Notes: generated by a model from the letters alone, not told the origin. A DNA stretch of 64,000 nucleotides from Streptomyces sp. MUM 178J (GCF_022414575.1 NZ_JADWYQ010000001.1:271241-335240), one strand, 5' to 3'; counted from the stretch's first letter, positions 41,460-50,926 are shown. Translations and numbers: made by a program.

Positions 41460-43109
41460 TCAGCTGAGAGAGGCCTCGAAGTCGGCGAAAGCCCGCTCCA
41501 GACGCCACTGGAGAGCCGCCTTGGGGCTGGCGTCGAGGAACCCGGCACAGGCCGCCGACGGCGGCGGGGCAAAGACCCGCGGGCCGGGGGCGCGGCAGAC
41601 CCCCGCCATGCGGTACGGCGCCGGGTCCTGCCACAGGCTGCGGCCGGGCAGGAAGGCGTGCTCAAGCGAGGCGCGGGCGAGGTCCTTCAGCTCCGGATAG
41701 CTCAGTGCGTAGGTGCGGGCGGCGCGCTGGTACTCGTGCGAGACGTCGGTCCGCGAGACGCCCGGATCGTCGGTGGCCAGCACCACCGGGACGCCGTAGG
41801 CGCGATAGGCGTCAAAGGAGTGGTCCTCTCCCGCGACGCCGAGGATCTGCTCGTTGCTGGTGAGCGGGGCCTCTACGGCGACGCGCCGCTCGGCCATCGT
41901 GCGGGCGAGCTGCCGCCAGTCGTCCTCGTACTGCAGATCGACGCCGTGCCCGATGCGCTCGGCGCCGGCGGTGAGCACGGCCTCCCTGATGTGGAAGCGC
42001 AGGTGCTCGGGCTTGACCAGCCCCGGGACGAGCTCCCCGGCGTGCAGGGTGAGCCGGACGCCGGGGTGGACGCGGCGCAGCAGCCGGAGCATGCGCATAT
42101 GGAGCCGGTAGTCGCGCAGCGCGATCTCGCCGTCCTCCGGCTGGACGAGGTTGACGGCGACGAAGCGGGGGTCGGCCTCGGCGAGCCGCATGCCGAGGAG
42201 CATCTGGGTGAAGACCTGCTCCGGCGGCGTTTCGCGCAGCACCTGGTAGACGTACCGGACCGGCAGGCGGCAGGCCCTCGGCTGCGGGCGGGCCGTGTCG
42301 CAGCGCGCGACCCTGCGGAACTGCGCCGCCTCCGCGTCCGCCTCGGCGCGGGCGCGCGCGACGAGCCGGTCCATCCTGCCTTCGGCGAGCAGCGTGCGGT
42401 GCAGCCGGCGCAGCTCCGGGTCCCAGCCCACCTCGGCGGCCAGGGCGGCGGCCCCGTCCGACGCGGGGTTGACCATCGTCTCCAGGTAGAGCTGGTTGTG
42501 GTCGACGAGGGACCGGGCGACCTCTGCGAGCAGCCTGCCGCCGTTGCCCTTGAGCACCGCGCCGAACTTGCCGAAGGTGGCGAAGAAATGGTCGTGGCCG
42601 GACTGGCCCGTGGGCGCGCCGGCGGGAAAGTCCTGCATGGACCAGGCGCGCAGCAGCACACGGTGGAAGGCGGCGTCGGTGCGGGCGTCGGCGGCCGGCC
42701 GGCTGCCGGGCGCATCGCAGGGCGGAGGCACCGCGGTCAGCGTCCCCTCCTCGATGCACAGCCTGTCCTCGCCCGCGATCCGGATCAGCAGTTCGGTCGT
42801 GGCCGCACCCACGAGGTGGCTGTGCAGCTCGCCCCCTTTGGGCATGGCCCGGAAGAAGTTCCGCAGGGCCTGCGGCCGGTCCTGCACCCGCTTCAGATAC
42901 GCGTCGACACGCCGCTCGGCGGGCGTGACGGGACGCGGACGGGGGTGCGGGTGCGCGTGCGGGAGGGGGTGCGGGTGCGCGTGCGGGAGCGGATGGGGGT
43001 GCGGGTGCTCCGTGGCTGTGGCTGTGGCGGGGGCGGCGGGCAGCAGGGCCGCGACGGCCAGGCCACAGGCGGGGAGGACGAGACGGCGGTCGGTACGCGA
43101 GAAGCCCAC
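41460..43109 (-). CDS. Secreted adenosine deaminase-like protein (ADGF/CECR1 type)
   Basis: A 549-residue exported protein. A signal peptide (LACGLAVAALLPAAPATATA-like, residues 10-33) is followed by a His-Pro-rich segment of about 25 residues (HPHPHPLPHAHPHP and repeats), then the amidohydrolase domain. All adenosine deaminase motifs are present: GELHSHLVGA (metal His-x-His), HAGEL (catalytic Glu), GHGVDL, SNEQILG and ATDDPGVSRTD (metal Asp). It should deaminate extracellular adenosine to inosine, using zinc. The His-Pro arm might collect the zinc. The GTG at 43109 is the likely start. Confidence 0.88.
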   Translation of the reverse strand: MGFSRTDRRLVLPACGLAVAALLPAAPATATATEHPHPHPLPHAHPHPLPHAHPHPRPRPVTPAERRVDAYLKRVQDRPQALRNFFRAMPKGGELHSHLVGAATTELLIRIAGEDRLCIEEGTLTAVPPPCDAPGSRPAADARTDAAFHRVLLRAWSMQDFPAGAPTGQSGHDHFFATFGKFGAVLKGNGGRLLAEVARSLVDHNQLYLETMVNPASDGAAALAAEVGWDPELRRLHRTLLAEGRMDRLVARARAEADAEAAQFRRVARCDTARPQPRACRLPVRYVYQVLRETPPEQVFTQMLLGMRLAEADPRFVAVNLVQPEDGEIALRDYRLHMRMLRLLRRVHPGVRLTLHAGELVPGLVKPEHLRFHIREAVLTAGAERIGHGVDLQYEDDWRQLARTMAERRVAVEAPLTSNEQILGVAGEDHSFDAYRAYGVPVVLATDDPGVSRTDVSHEYQRAARTYALSYPELKDLARASLEHAFLPGRSLWQDPAPYRMAGVCRAPGPRVFAPPPSAACAGFLDASPKAALQWRLERAFADFEASLS

Positions 43110-43379
43110 GCCCGCATCATCGCCACCCGCCCCCGCCGTCCCGGAGCCGACAGGCGGACGCGCGGCCCCGCGTCACCCGCACGCCCGGCGGGGCGCGCGC
43201 CTCCCTGCCGGGGCTTCGCCTCCACACCCCCTGGCAGGCTCGCGGCGCTGTCGCCGCCAAGGCACACACATGGCGACAGCCGTGCATCCCGAGGTGCGGA
43301 ACGCCCCTCGCGCCACCACGCCCTGAATGCCGTGCCGGCCACCAGCGAGCCGGCCCGACGGCGCGAAACTGCCGCGCAG

Positions 43380-43409
43380 AGGGGTGCGGGGCGGCAGCCC
43401 CGCACCCCT
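43380..43409. terminator. Hairpin terminator
   Basis: A perfect 13-bp stem AGGGGTGCGGGGC/GCCCCGCACCCCT (loop GGCA) is followed by a second short stem (CCCCCC-GAA-GGGGG). It lies 42 bp past the PucR gene's stop on the minus strand. The rest of the gap (43110-43379) holds the promoter of the deaminase gene and nothing I can assign. Confidence 0.7.
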
Positions 43410-43450
43410 CCCCCCGAAGGGGGTCCGGGAGCCGGAGCCCCCGGAAACAC

Positions 43451-44521
43451 TCAGAACGCCTGGGACGGCCAGTCCAGCAGACGCGCCCCGATCACCGCCG
43501 TCTGCAGCGTGTAGCGGTGCATCGGATCCGCCGGGTTCGAACCCGTCAGCTTGTGGATGCGCTCCAGGCGGTACGTCAGCGCCCGCACGCTCAGCGACAG
43601 CCGCCGTGCCGCCTCCGCCGACACGCAGCCCGAGTCGAAGTACGCGGTCAGCGTGTCCAGCAGCGGCACCGCGCCGCCGCGGGCGTTCTGCAGGGGGCCG
43701 AGCGTGGACCGCACCAGGTCCGCCATCGCCTGGCGGTCGCGCGCCAGGACCGGGAAGACCAGCAGGTCCGCGGCGCGCAGCAGCGGTTCGTCGATGCCCA
43801 TGCGCAGCGCCAGGTCGAGCGCCGTGAGGGCCTCCTCGTACGAGTGGACGATGCCGCCCGCGCCGGGCTGCGGCCGGCCGATCGCGACGCGGCCGCCGTC
43901 CGTGGCCGCGTGCGCCTGCTTGGCGAAGTGCGTCAGCACATCCGCCTGGTCGCCCGGCGCGATGCACACCAGCCGCCCGTCCTTGGTGGCGATCAGGGTG
44001 CTGCGGTTGCCGTACCGCGCGCTCACCGCCTGGTCCACCCGCCGCGTCACCGGATGCGTGTCGTCGTATGTGCCGTCGCCCTCCGCCACCGCCACCGCAT
44101 GGGCGTGCGACAGCAGCAGCCCGAACCGCTCCGCCCGCTGCGCCAGCCGCCCCAGGTCGCTGCGCCCGTGCAGCAGGTCGTCGACGAACTCCCGGCGGTC
44201 CGCGACCTCCTGCCGCACCGCCAGCCGCTGTGCCCGCTCGTATCCTTCGGCGAGCGCGTCCACGGCGTGCTCGACCGCCGCCAGCACCCGGTCCGTCCCC
44301 GTGGCGGTGTCCGCAGACCGCGCGGGCCAGTGCTCGCGCGTCGCCGACAGGTACGCCGAGACGAGCGCGCGCAGCGTGTGCCCGGCCTCCGCGGCCTGCT
44401 CCCCCAGCGTCCGGCGCGTCTCCAACTCGTCGCGTGTGAGCCGCCGTCCGGTGTCCGCCGCCTCCGCCAGGATCTTGTCGTACCCGGCCAGGTACTCGTC
44501 CGGAATCTCCCGCCCGGTCAT
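43451..44521 (-). CDS. PucR-family transcriptional regulator
   Basis: A 356-residue regulator. The C-terminal 60 residues are the PucR helix-turn-helix (LLDTLTAYFDSGCVSAEAAR, then RLSLSVRALTYRLERIHKLTG), and the middle is a GGDEF-like ligand domain characteristic of this family. The N-terminus is a helical RsbRD-like region. PucR proteins activate purine-degradation or other catabolic genes; the secreted adenosine deaminase lies next to it on the same strand, with a terminator between them. That makes purine sensing an attractive but unproven idea. The ATG at 44521 has GAGAGGGG upstream. Confidence 0.87.
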   Translation of the reverse strand: MTGREIPDEYLAGYDKILAEAADTGRRLTRDELETRRTLGEQAAEAGHTLRALVSAYLSATREHWPARSADTATGTDRVLAAVEHAVDALAEGYERAQRLAVRQEVADRREFVDDLLHGRSDLGRLAQRAERFGLLLSHAHAVAVAEGDGTYDDTHPVTRRVDQAVSARYGNRSTLIATKDGRLVCIAPGDQADVLTHFAKQAHAATDGGRVAIGRPQPGAGGIVHSYEEALTALDLALRMGIDEPLLRAADLLVFPVLARDRQAMADLVRSTLGPLQNARGGAVPLLDTLTAYFDSGCVSAEAARRLSLSVRALTYRLERIHKLTGSNPADPMHRYTLQTAVIGARLLDWPSQAF

Positions 44522-44820
44522 CCGCGGCCCCTCTCCCCGTCGTCGCCCCGTTGTGGTCACTTCACTGAATCCAGGTCCAAAGCGGGCAGCCTGTTCCCGC
44601 CCCAAGCCGAGCCCGTCCGGACAGAAAATGCCGGAACCCGGCAATGAACGGCCCCCAGGTCATACCGCCAGGTTCCTGTCAACGAACCATACGAGACGTG
44701 TAAAGTCCCCGGCGGAGTGCCGGGAAGTCTGGTCGGCGATCAGGAGACGCCTCCCTCTTGCAGGTGTCTCCGCCCGTGTCCGCTAGCGTCACCTCTCGCC
44801 GATCGGGGGACCCAGAACCC

Positions 44821-46200
44821 ATGGTGCTCGTTGCCGTCTTCGGTGTGGCACTGCTCATCGCCGTCCTGCTCTCCGGCCTCGCGGCCCGCACGGTGCTGTC
44901 CACCTCCTTCCTCTTCCTCGTCGGCGGCGCGCTTGTCAGCGACGGATTCCTCGGGCTGATCCACATCACCCCGGACAGCGGCATCGTCGCCGTCACCGCC
45001 GACCTCGCCCTGTTCGCGGTGCTGTTCACGGACGGCATGCACGTCTCCTTCCCCAAACTGAAGGAGAACTGGAAGAACCCGGCCCGAGCCCTCGCCCTCG
45101 GCATGCCTCTCGCCCTGGTCGGCATGGCGCTGATCACGCACTATGTCGTCGGCCTCGACTGGACGACCTCGTTCCTGGTCGGCGCGGTGCTCGCGCCCAC
45201 CGACCCGGTGTTCGCCTCGGCCATCATCGGCCGCAAGGAAGTGCCGTCGAAGCTGCGTCAGCTGCTCAATGTGGAGAGCGGCATCAACGACGGCCTCGCG
45301 CTGCCCGTCGTACTGGTCCTCATCGCCGCCGCCGGTCCCACCGCGGGCCACACGGCCGAGATGTCGTTCGGCTCGATCGGCCTGGAGCTGGCCCTCGGCC
45401 TGGCCTTCGGCGTCGCCGCCCCGCTGCTGGTGCACTGGCTCGTACGGTTCCGGCTGCTGGGCGCCGAGCCCAAGCTGCAGCCGCTGCTGCCGCTGGCGAC
45501 GGGCGTGATCCTGTACGGGGTGTGCCATCTGACGCACGCCAACCCGTATCTGGCCGCCTTCTCCGCGGGCGCGGTCATCGCCGCCACCTCCGAGGAGGCC
45601 AAGCACGCCTTCGAGCCGCTCGGCGAGGCGCTGGCGGAACTGGCCAAGTTCGCGGCGCTGCTGGTCTTCGGCGCGCTGCTCACCCCGCAGCTCTTCGGCG
45701 ACCTGTCCGTCGGCGGCTACATCGCCGTCATCCTGGCGATCGTGCTGATCCGGCCCGCCTCGCTGCTGCTCTCCCTGATCGGGACCCGCTTCGAGCGCAA
45801 GGAGAAGCTGGTGGCAGCCTGGTTCGGCCCCAAGGGCTTCGCCTCGGTGGTGTACGGACTGCTGGTGCTGCAGGCCGGCATCCCGCACGGCCAGGAGGCG
45901 TTCACTCTGATCGCCGTCTGCATCGCCTTCTCGATCATCGCGCACAGCAGCACAGATGTGCCGATCGCCCGCATCTTCCATGTGGAGAAGCTCGCCGGCA
46001 TCCCGGGCAGCGATGACGACCACCGCTCCGGCGCCGCGACCCGCGCCGACAGCGTCACCCGCCCCCGGACCGACGCACACACAGACACAGAAACAGCCAC
46101 AGTCGCAGACACCGACACCGACGCCAGCCATGACGACGCCCCGCCGGCCGCGCTGCCGGAGCAGGGCAGCAAGGAGAGCAGCGGACGTGCTCGCACATGA
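44821..46200 (+). CDS. CPA-family sodium/proton antiporter
   Basis: A 459-residue monovalent-cation:proton antiporter with about twelve helices. The ion-binding region reads GAVLAPTDPVFASAI (helix 5) and LLNVESGINDGLALPVVL (helix 6, with the conserved ND pair), typical of CPA1 exchangers. The last 80 residues are a hydrophilic, Asp/Thr/His-rich tail with repeated DTD/TDT units that may be regulatory. It exports Na+ (or K+) in exchange for protons. The start at 44821 has GGGGG 11 nt upstream. A possible promoter lies 44670-44700 (CTGTCA and TAAAGT, 19-nt spacing). It overlaps the CBS gene by 14 bp. Confidence 0.92.
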   Translation: MVLVAVFGVALLIAVLLSGLAARTVLSTSFLFLVGGALVSDGFLGLIHITPDSGIVAVTADLALFAVLFTDGMHVSFPKLKENWKNPARALALGMPLALVGMALITHYVVGLDWTTSFLVGAVLAPTDPVFASAIIGRKEVPSKLRQLLNVESGINDGLALPVVLVLIAAAGPTAGHTAEMSFGSIGLELALGLAFGVAAPLLVHWLVRFRLLGAEPKLQPLLPLATGVILYGVCHLTHANPYLAAFSAGAVIAATSEEAKHAFEPLGEALAELAKFAALLVFGALLTPQLFGDLSVGGYIAVILAIVLIRPASLLLSLIGTRFERKEKLVAAWFGPKGFASVVYGLLVLQAGIPHGQEAFTLIAVCIAFSIIAHSSTDVPIARIFHVEKLAGIPGSDDDHRSGAATRADSVTRPRTDAHTDTETATVADTDTDASHDDAPPAALPEQGSKESSGRART

Positions 46201-46684
46201 CCTCGCGGAGCCCTATCCCTCGGTGACGACGGACGACCCGGCGTCCGACGCGGCACGGCTGCTCGCCGAGAAGCAGCTGCCCGCGCTGCTGGTGCTCGAC
46301 GCGGACGGCCAGCCGTATGCGATCGTGCCCGGCTCCCAGCTCGTACGGCAGCTGGTGCCGGAGTACGTCATGGAGGACCCGCTGCTCGCCTCCGTGATCG
46401 GCGACCGCCACGAGGAGGGGCTGATCGACGCGATCGCCGATCTGACGGTCGCCGAGTGGCTGCCGCGGCGGGCCTACTCACCGCCTTTTGTGGGCCCCGA
46501 CGCGGGCGCCCTGCAGGTGGCGGCCCTGATGGCGAGAACCCACAGCCCGTTGGTCGCGGTGATCGAACGGGATGCGCAAGGGGTCCGGCTGCTGGGCGCG
46601 ATCACCGCGGCGCGCCTGGTGCGCCACTTCCTCAACGAGGGGGACGGTCCCCCTCGCCCCGAGCCGGACGGCCCCGGAGCCTAG
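46187..46684 (+). CDS. CBS-domain protein coupled to the antiporter
   Basis: A 165-residue protein with two CBS motifs (LAEKQLPALLVLDADGQPYAIV and MARTHSPLVAVIERDAQGVRLLG, followed by AITAARLV). CBS pairs bind adenosyl compounds such as ATP or c-di-AMP and often control ion transporters. It overlaps the antiporter by 14 bp, and a GTG start with AAGGAG 10 nt upstream is chosen. A regulatory subunit of the antiporter is the most likely role. Its stop shares the tetramer CTAG with the convergent gene's stop. Confidence 0.85.
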   Translation: MLAHDLAEPYPSVTTDDPASDAARLLAEKQLPALLVLDADGQPYAIVPGSQLVRQLVPEYVMEDPLLASVIGDRHEEGLIDAIADLTVAEWLPRRAYSPPFVGPDAGALQVAALMARTHSPLVAVIERDAQGVRLLGAITAARLVRHFLNEGDGPPRPEPDGPGA

Positions 46685-47259
46685 ACGCCGCCCGGGGGCA
46701 GGGTCTCGCCGGGGACGCCGTCTTCCCGGAGGCGTACGAAGGGAATCCGCTCCCCGGCGGCGCGATAGGACTCCGCGGCGCGGTCGGCGCGGTCGGCGCG
46801 GTCGGCGCGGTCGGCGCGGTCGGCGCGGTCGGCGCGGTCCACAGTGAGTCCCATGTACCGGCAGAGCCGTCTCGCGGTCCTCGGGTGCTTCGCCGCATAG
46901 CGGGCCATGATCCGTCCGCCCTCCTCCGGCTCCACGAAATACGCCGTGACCAGCCGGTACCGCCGGCCGGACTGGATCGTGGCCTGCGGCTGCACCCGCA
47001 GATTCCGGTACCAGTCGGCCTGCGGGCCGAATCCGGAGGCCACCACCCAGCTGGAGGAGCCCGGGGTGTGCTCGACGACCTCGACGACCGTCTCCCTGGT
47101 CAGGCCCGTGCTGCGGCCCGTGTGCACCAGCCGCAGCAGCCGCCCGCCGAACAGCGGACCGAGACCGATGCGGAAGAGAAGGTTCGGCAACCGGAAGGCG
47201 ACACGCCGCCAGCCCTTCGGACGCGTCGGCCAGTGCCCTTCCAGGGGATCGGACGTCAC
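46681..47259 (-). CDS. Nitroreductase-family deazaflavin-dependent oxidoreductase
   Basis: A 192-residue F420-binding split-barrel protein of the DDN family: LVHTGRSTGLTRETVVEVVE, then VVASGFGPQADWYRNLRVQP and YRLVTAYFVEPEEGGRIM. It is related to the N-terminal domain of the fusion at 24436. Near its end, six 9-bp repeats add Asp-Arg-Ala units (DRADRADRA...), outside the fold. It would reduce quinones, nitro compounds or unsaturated substrates with F420H2. It is convergent with the CBS gene; their stop codons overlap within CTAG. Confidence 0.9.
   Translation of the reverse strand: MTSDPLEGHWPTRPKGWRRVAFRLPNLLFRIGLGPLFGGRLLRLVHTGRSTGLTRETVVEVVEHTPGSSSWVVASGFGPQADWYRNLRVQPQATIQSGRRYRLVTAYFVEPEEGGRIMARYAAKHPRTARRLCRYMGLTVDRADRADRADRADRADRADRAAESYRAAGERIPFVRLREDGVPGETLPPGGV
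46781..46834. repeat. 9-bp in-frame tandem repeat (6 copies)
   Basis: Six perfect copies of CGGTCGGCG in the 3' part of the deazaflavin-reductase gene encode a run of Asp-Arg-Ala on the minus strand. Length changes keep the frame. Confidence 0.95.
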
Positions 47260-47504
47260 GGTTCCGCCTTCTTTTCGGTAACGGAGAGATGAGCGGGAAC
47301 GAGCGGGAAGATTCGCCAGTGGAACCTTTGCATAGTCTCATTGTCGGGCGGGAGAGGAGGCCGTCCGTCAACGGCCTGTGTCGCGGCCGCGCCCCCTGGC
47401 ACGATGCATTGGGGAGAGCCGTTGTCCCGGACGCCGGGCGCACGCCGGGCGCCGATGCCCGGAACACATCCGCCGGCAGTCGGAGCGATCACCTGGAGTA
47501 GGCC

Positions 47505-48566
47505 TTGGCCGAGAAGCGTCCGCCGCCGTACCACCTGCTGCTGTCGGTGCTGCCGTTCGCCGTCATGGCCGTCGTCGCCGTCGTCGACGTCACGGCCGGG
47601 CCCAGCGTGGGCTTCCTGCCGCTGGTGTCGCTGGGGCCCGCCTTCGCCGGACTGGTCGGAGGGTGGCGGCGCACGGCGCTCATCGGCGCGCTCGCGCTCG
47701 TCCTGTGTGCGGGGCTGGGCCTGTACGACGGGCTCTTCGACACCCGGCGCGGCTACACCTCGATGGCCTCGGTCGCCGGTGTCACCGCGGCAGGCGTCGC
47801 CGCGGCCGTGATGCGGCAGCGCCGCGAGGCGGAGCTCGCCGGCGTGCGGAGCATCGCGGAGGTCGCCCAGCGAGTGCTGCTGCGGCCGGTCCCGCGCAGC
47901 GCCGGGCATCTGCGGGTGGCCGTCTCCTACACCTCGGCGGTCGCGGAGGCCCGCATCGGCGGGGACCTGTACGAGGTCGTCACCTCCCCCGGCGGGGTGC
48001 GCGTGGTGGTGGGGGACGTCCAGGGCAAGGGCCTGGAGGCGGTGGAGACGGCGGCGGTGGTGCTGGGCGCGTTCCGGGAGGCCGCGCACGACGAGCCCGA
48101 TCTGATGTCGGTGAGCGCCCGTTTGGAGCGTGCCGTGGACCGCACCCTTCGGGGGGAGAAGTTCGTCACCGCGGTGCTCGCCGAGATCACCTCGACGGGG
48201 CGGGTGACGTTCCTCAACTACGGGCACCCGCCGCCGATGATCGTACGGCCGGACGGCGCCGCACGGTTTGCCGAACCGCCCCAGTACGCGCTGCCGCTCG
48301 GACTCGCGGCCCATGGAACACCCGGCCCCGAGCCGTACACCGCGCCGTTCGCGCCCGGCGACCAGCTGCTGCTCTACACCGACGGGGTGAGCGAGGCGCG
48401 GGACCGGGAGCGCAACTTCTATCCGCTGGCCGAGCGGGCCGGGCTGCTCAAGGACCCCGATCCGGAGGCCGCGCTGGAGGCGCTGCGCCACGATCTGAGC
48501 CGCCATGCGGAGGGACCGCCGCACGACGACGCGGCGATGCTGCTGATCAGACACCGGACGGGCTGA
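47505..48566 (+). CDS. Membrane PP2C/SpoIIE-type protein phosphatase
   Basis: A 353-residue protein: three N-terminal membrane helices (about residues 10-85), then a SpoIIE/RsbU-type serine phosphatase domain. The metal-binding aspartates are in RIGGDLYEV, VVGDVQGKGLEA and the end motif HDDAAMLLI. Such enzymes dephosphorylate anti-sigma-factor antagonists and turn on stress sigma factors. No anti-sigma factor gene is adjacent. The start is a TTG at 47505 with GGAG 8 nt upstream. The 245 bp before it (47260-47504) show no gene. Confidence 0.9.
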   Translation: MAEKRPPPYHLLLSVLPFAVMAVVAVVDVTAGPSVGFLPLVSLGPAFAGLVGGWRRTALIGALALVLCAGLGLYDGLFDTRRGYTSMASVAGVTAAGVAAAVMRQRREAELAGVRSIAEVAQRVLLRPVPRSAGHLRVAVSYTSAVAEARIGGDLYEVVTSPGGVRVVVGDVQGKGLEAVETAAVVLGAFREAAHDEPDLMSVSARLERAVDRTLRGEKFVTAVLAEITSTGRVTFLNYGHPPPMIVRPDGAARFAEPPQYALPLGLAAHGTPGPEPYTAPFAPGDQLLLYTDGVSEARDRERNFYPLAERAGLLKDPDPEAALEALRHDLSRHAEGPPHDDAAMLLIRHRTG

Positions 48567-48783
48567 CGCCGCACAGTCTGACGCCGCCGCGGGCCCGCGG
48601 GGCCCTGCTGTGCGCGGCCGACGCCCGACGGCCGACGCCGACGGGCGGCACCGCGTCCGGGCGGCACCGCGTCCGGGCGGCTCGGCGCGGCACGCGCCGT
48701 GCACCCGGCCAGCGGCGGCTCCGGTCCCACCGACTGCGGGGGCGGAGGCTCCCTCCCTGCCTCGCGCCCCCGACGGCGGCCGG

Positions 48784-50862
48784 TCACCGCGTGACGCGCG
48801 ACGCATCCGGCCGGGGGCGGCGGCCGAGGAGTTCGGCGAGTCCGCGCCGGGTGGCGGCCAGCACCACGCGGTCCTCCGGTTGCAGCACATAGCCGGGGTG
48901 GAGGTCCCACATCAGGCCGGTGGGGTGCTCCTCGCCGTCCGCCGGGTGGGGCGTGGCGAGATCCGGGCGGCGGTCGTCCGGCGCGGTGGTGTCCAGCGCG
49001 AGGAGCCGCCAGGCCCCGGGGCTGAAGGCCTCGGCGACCGTACGGCCCTCCAACTGCGCATGGCCCGCCACTTCGAGCGCGGCGAAGAGCAGCACCTTGC
49101 GCTCCACGGGGATCGCGCCGAGGATCTGGCGGCCCATCATGGCCCCGGCGAAGGCGGGCGCGGCCAGAGTGGAGACGCTGCGGCTGCGGGTCAGCGCCTC
49201 GGGGTGGGCGGCGCGCAGGGTGCGGTAGACCGCGGTGGCGAAGTCGTCGTCGTACAGGCGCAGCGCGACCCGCAGATCGGGCTTGACGGTGCGCGCGTAG
49301 AGCGCTGCCTCCAGATTGGTGGTGTCGATGCTGGTGAGCGCGAGCAGCGCATGCGCACGGTGGATCTTGGCGGCCTCCAGGACGCCTTCCTCCGTGACGT
49401 CCCCGAGGACGGTCGGCACCCGCAGCCGCCGGGCGAGGGGTATGCCGCGGGCATCGGGGTCCTCTTCCACCACGACCACCGGGATGTCGAGTTCGCGCAG
49501 CCGGGCGAGCACCCGGGTGCCGATCTTGCCGAGGCCGAGCAGCACGACATGCCCGGACAGACCGCGGGGCGGGCGGCGCAGCGCGGAGTTGCCGCGGAAC
49601 GCGCCCAGCGCCTCCAGCGCGCCCGCCACCAGCAGCGGCAGCAGTGCGAGCCCGACGAGCCCGGACAGCAGCTGGAGGATCTGCCGGGCCGGATTCTCCC
49701 CGACGGCCGGGTCGTTGATGGCGAACAGGTCGAGGATCGTGATGTACGCGGCGTGCAGCGGGCCTTCGTCGGTGGTGACGATGGAGGCCACGGTGAGCGC
49801 GAGCACGGCGAGCCCGATGGCGGCGACGGCCCAGCGCAGCCGGCGGGAGAACACTTCGCCGAGCGGTACGGAGCGACCGCCGAGCCGCCCGGCGGGCAGC
49901 GCGGGGCCCGCATGGCTGACGGTCTCCAGCACGACGGCGCCGCGGCCGACGGCGGCGTTCACGCTGCGGTCGTCGGGCAGCAGGGCCGGCCCCTCGGGTC
50001 CGCTGGCGTCCGAACCCTCCGAGCCCGCGGGGTCGTTGCGGGTCGCGGACAGCAGGGCGAGCGTGCACAGCCCGGGGTCCACGACCTCGCCGTCGGCGGG
50101 CGGGGTGCGCTCCACGGCCCGCAGCAGCAGCCCGTCCGCATGCACGATCTTTCTTGTCCCGGCGATGGCGGTGGCGGCGAGCGCGGGCGCGGCGGTGTCG
50201 GCATCGGACAGCACCGTGGTCGACGCGTCCAGCGCGGCGGCGTCCAGCTCCGGCATGGCGACGGCGGCGGCCTGGTCGAGGAGTTCCTCCAGATGCTGGC
50301 CGAGCTTGCGGTTGTAGAGCCTGATGACCAGCCGGAGCCGGGGGTTGAGTCTTCGGGCGGTCAGCGCGGCGCGGATGTTGGTCTCGTCGACGTCATAGAC
50401 GAGCGCGAGGGCGGCCGCCTGCTCGACCCCCGCCTCCGCAAGCACCGTCTCGGTCGGCTCCGCTGCCTCGATCAGCCGGTCCGCCGCCTGCTCGGGCACC
50501 CCCTCGGCCGCGGCCGCCGCCTGCGCCGCCCGGCCCATCACCGCGGACATCCGCTCCAGCAGCACCGACGCCCGCCCCCGCCCCGGCACGGTGAGCGGCG
50601 CGCTCGCCCCCTCGGGCGCGGCGTCGATGACGAGGGTGACCCGCTCCCCGTACACATCCCGGAGCTCTGCCCCGAGCCGGTGCGCGAGCGCATCGTCCCC
50701 GCACACGATCATGTGCCCGTCGGGTGTGCCGTACCGGCCCTGCGAGGAAGGTGAAGTCTGCTGAGGAAGTGAAACCACGGCCAAAGCCTGCACCGCACAC
50801 GGACTTTCATGCACGCGGGGTGCCGATGTGCGTTCGGCAGCGCCTTCGTGAAGCGCAGGCAT
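48784..50862 (-). CDS. Membrane protein with two TrkA/RCK NAD-binding regions
   Basis: A 692-residue protein. A first RCK-like region (IVCGDDALAHRLGAELRDVY from about residue 51), then two membrane helices (about 340-365 and 398-422), then a second RCK domain (VVLLGLGKIGTRVLARLREL near residue 437) and a TrkA-C-like end. The plan resembles two-helix potassium channels gated by RCK rings, but the segment between the helices (TILDLFAINDP) has no TVGYG selectivity filter. The channel type and ion are unknown. The start at 50862 is uncertain: no clear ribosome site is seen, and an internal ATG about 50 codons on (MIVCGDD) is an alternative. A TATAAT -10 lies 65 nt upstream. Confidence 0.75.
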   Translation of the reverse strand: MPALHEGAAERTSAPRVHESPCAVQALAVVSLPQQTSPSSQGRYGTPDGHMIVCGDDALAHRLGAELRDVYGERVTLVIDAAPEGASAPLTVPGRGRASVLLERMSAVMGRAAQAAAAAEGVPEQAADRLIEAAEPTETVLAEAGVEQAAALALVYDVDETNIRAALTARRLNPRLRLVIRLYNRKLGQHLEELLDQAAAVAMPELDAAALDASTTVLSDADTAAPALAATAIAGTRKIVHADGLLLRAVERTPPADGEVVDPGLCTLALLSATRNDPAGSEGSDASGPEGPALLPDDRSVNAAVGRGAVVLETVSHAGPALPAGRLGGRSVPLGEVFSRRLRWAVAAIGLAVLALTVASIVTTDEGPLHAAYITILDLFAINDPAVGENPARQILQLLSGLVGLALLPLLVAGALEALGAFRGNSALRRPPRGLSGHVVLLGLGKIGTRVLARLRELDIPVVVVEEDPDARGIPLARRLRVPTVLGDVTEEGVLEAAKIHRAHALLALTSIDTTNLEAALYARTVKPDLRVALRLYDDDFATAVYRTLRAAHPEALTRSRSVSTLAAPAFAGAMMGRQILGAIPVERKVLLFAALEVAGHAQLEGRTVAEAFSPGAWRLLALDTTAPDDRRPDLATPHPADGEEHPTGLMWDLHPGYVLQPEDRVVLAATRRGLAELLGRRPRPDASRVTR

Positions 50863-50926
50863 GCGAAAAGTACGGATCTGACCAATCGTGATCGATGTGT
50901 GACCGTCACCAGGACGACATATCCGA

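Noticed and set aside
43380..43440. CRISPR-like or REP-like repeat from the two adjacent GC hairpins
   Set aside because: Only one copy is present, with no spacers; it behaves as an ordinary terminator.
43530..43550. GGGTTCGAACCCGTC as a tRNA T-arm
   Set aside because: It lies inside the PucR gene, and no acceptor stem, D-arm or anticodon arm surrounds it.
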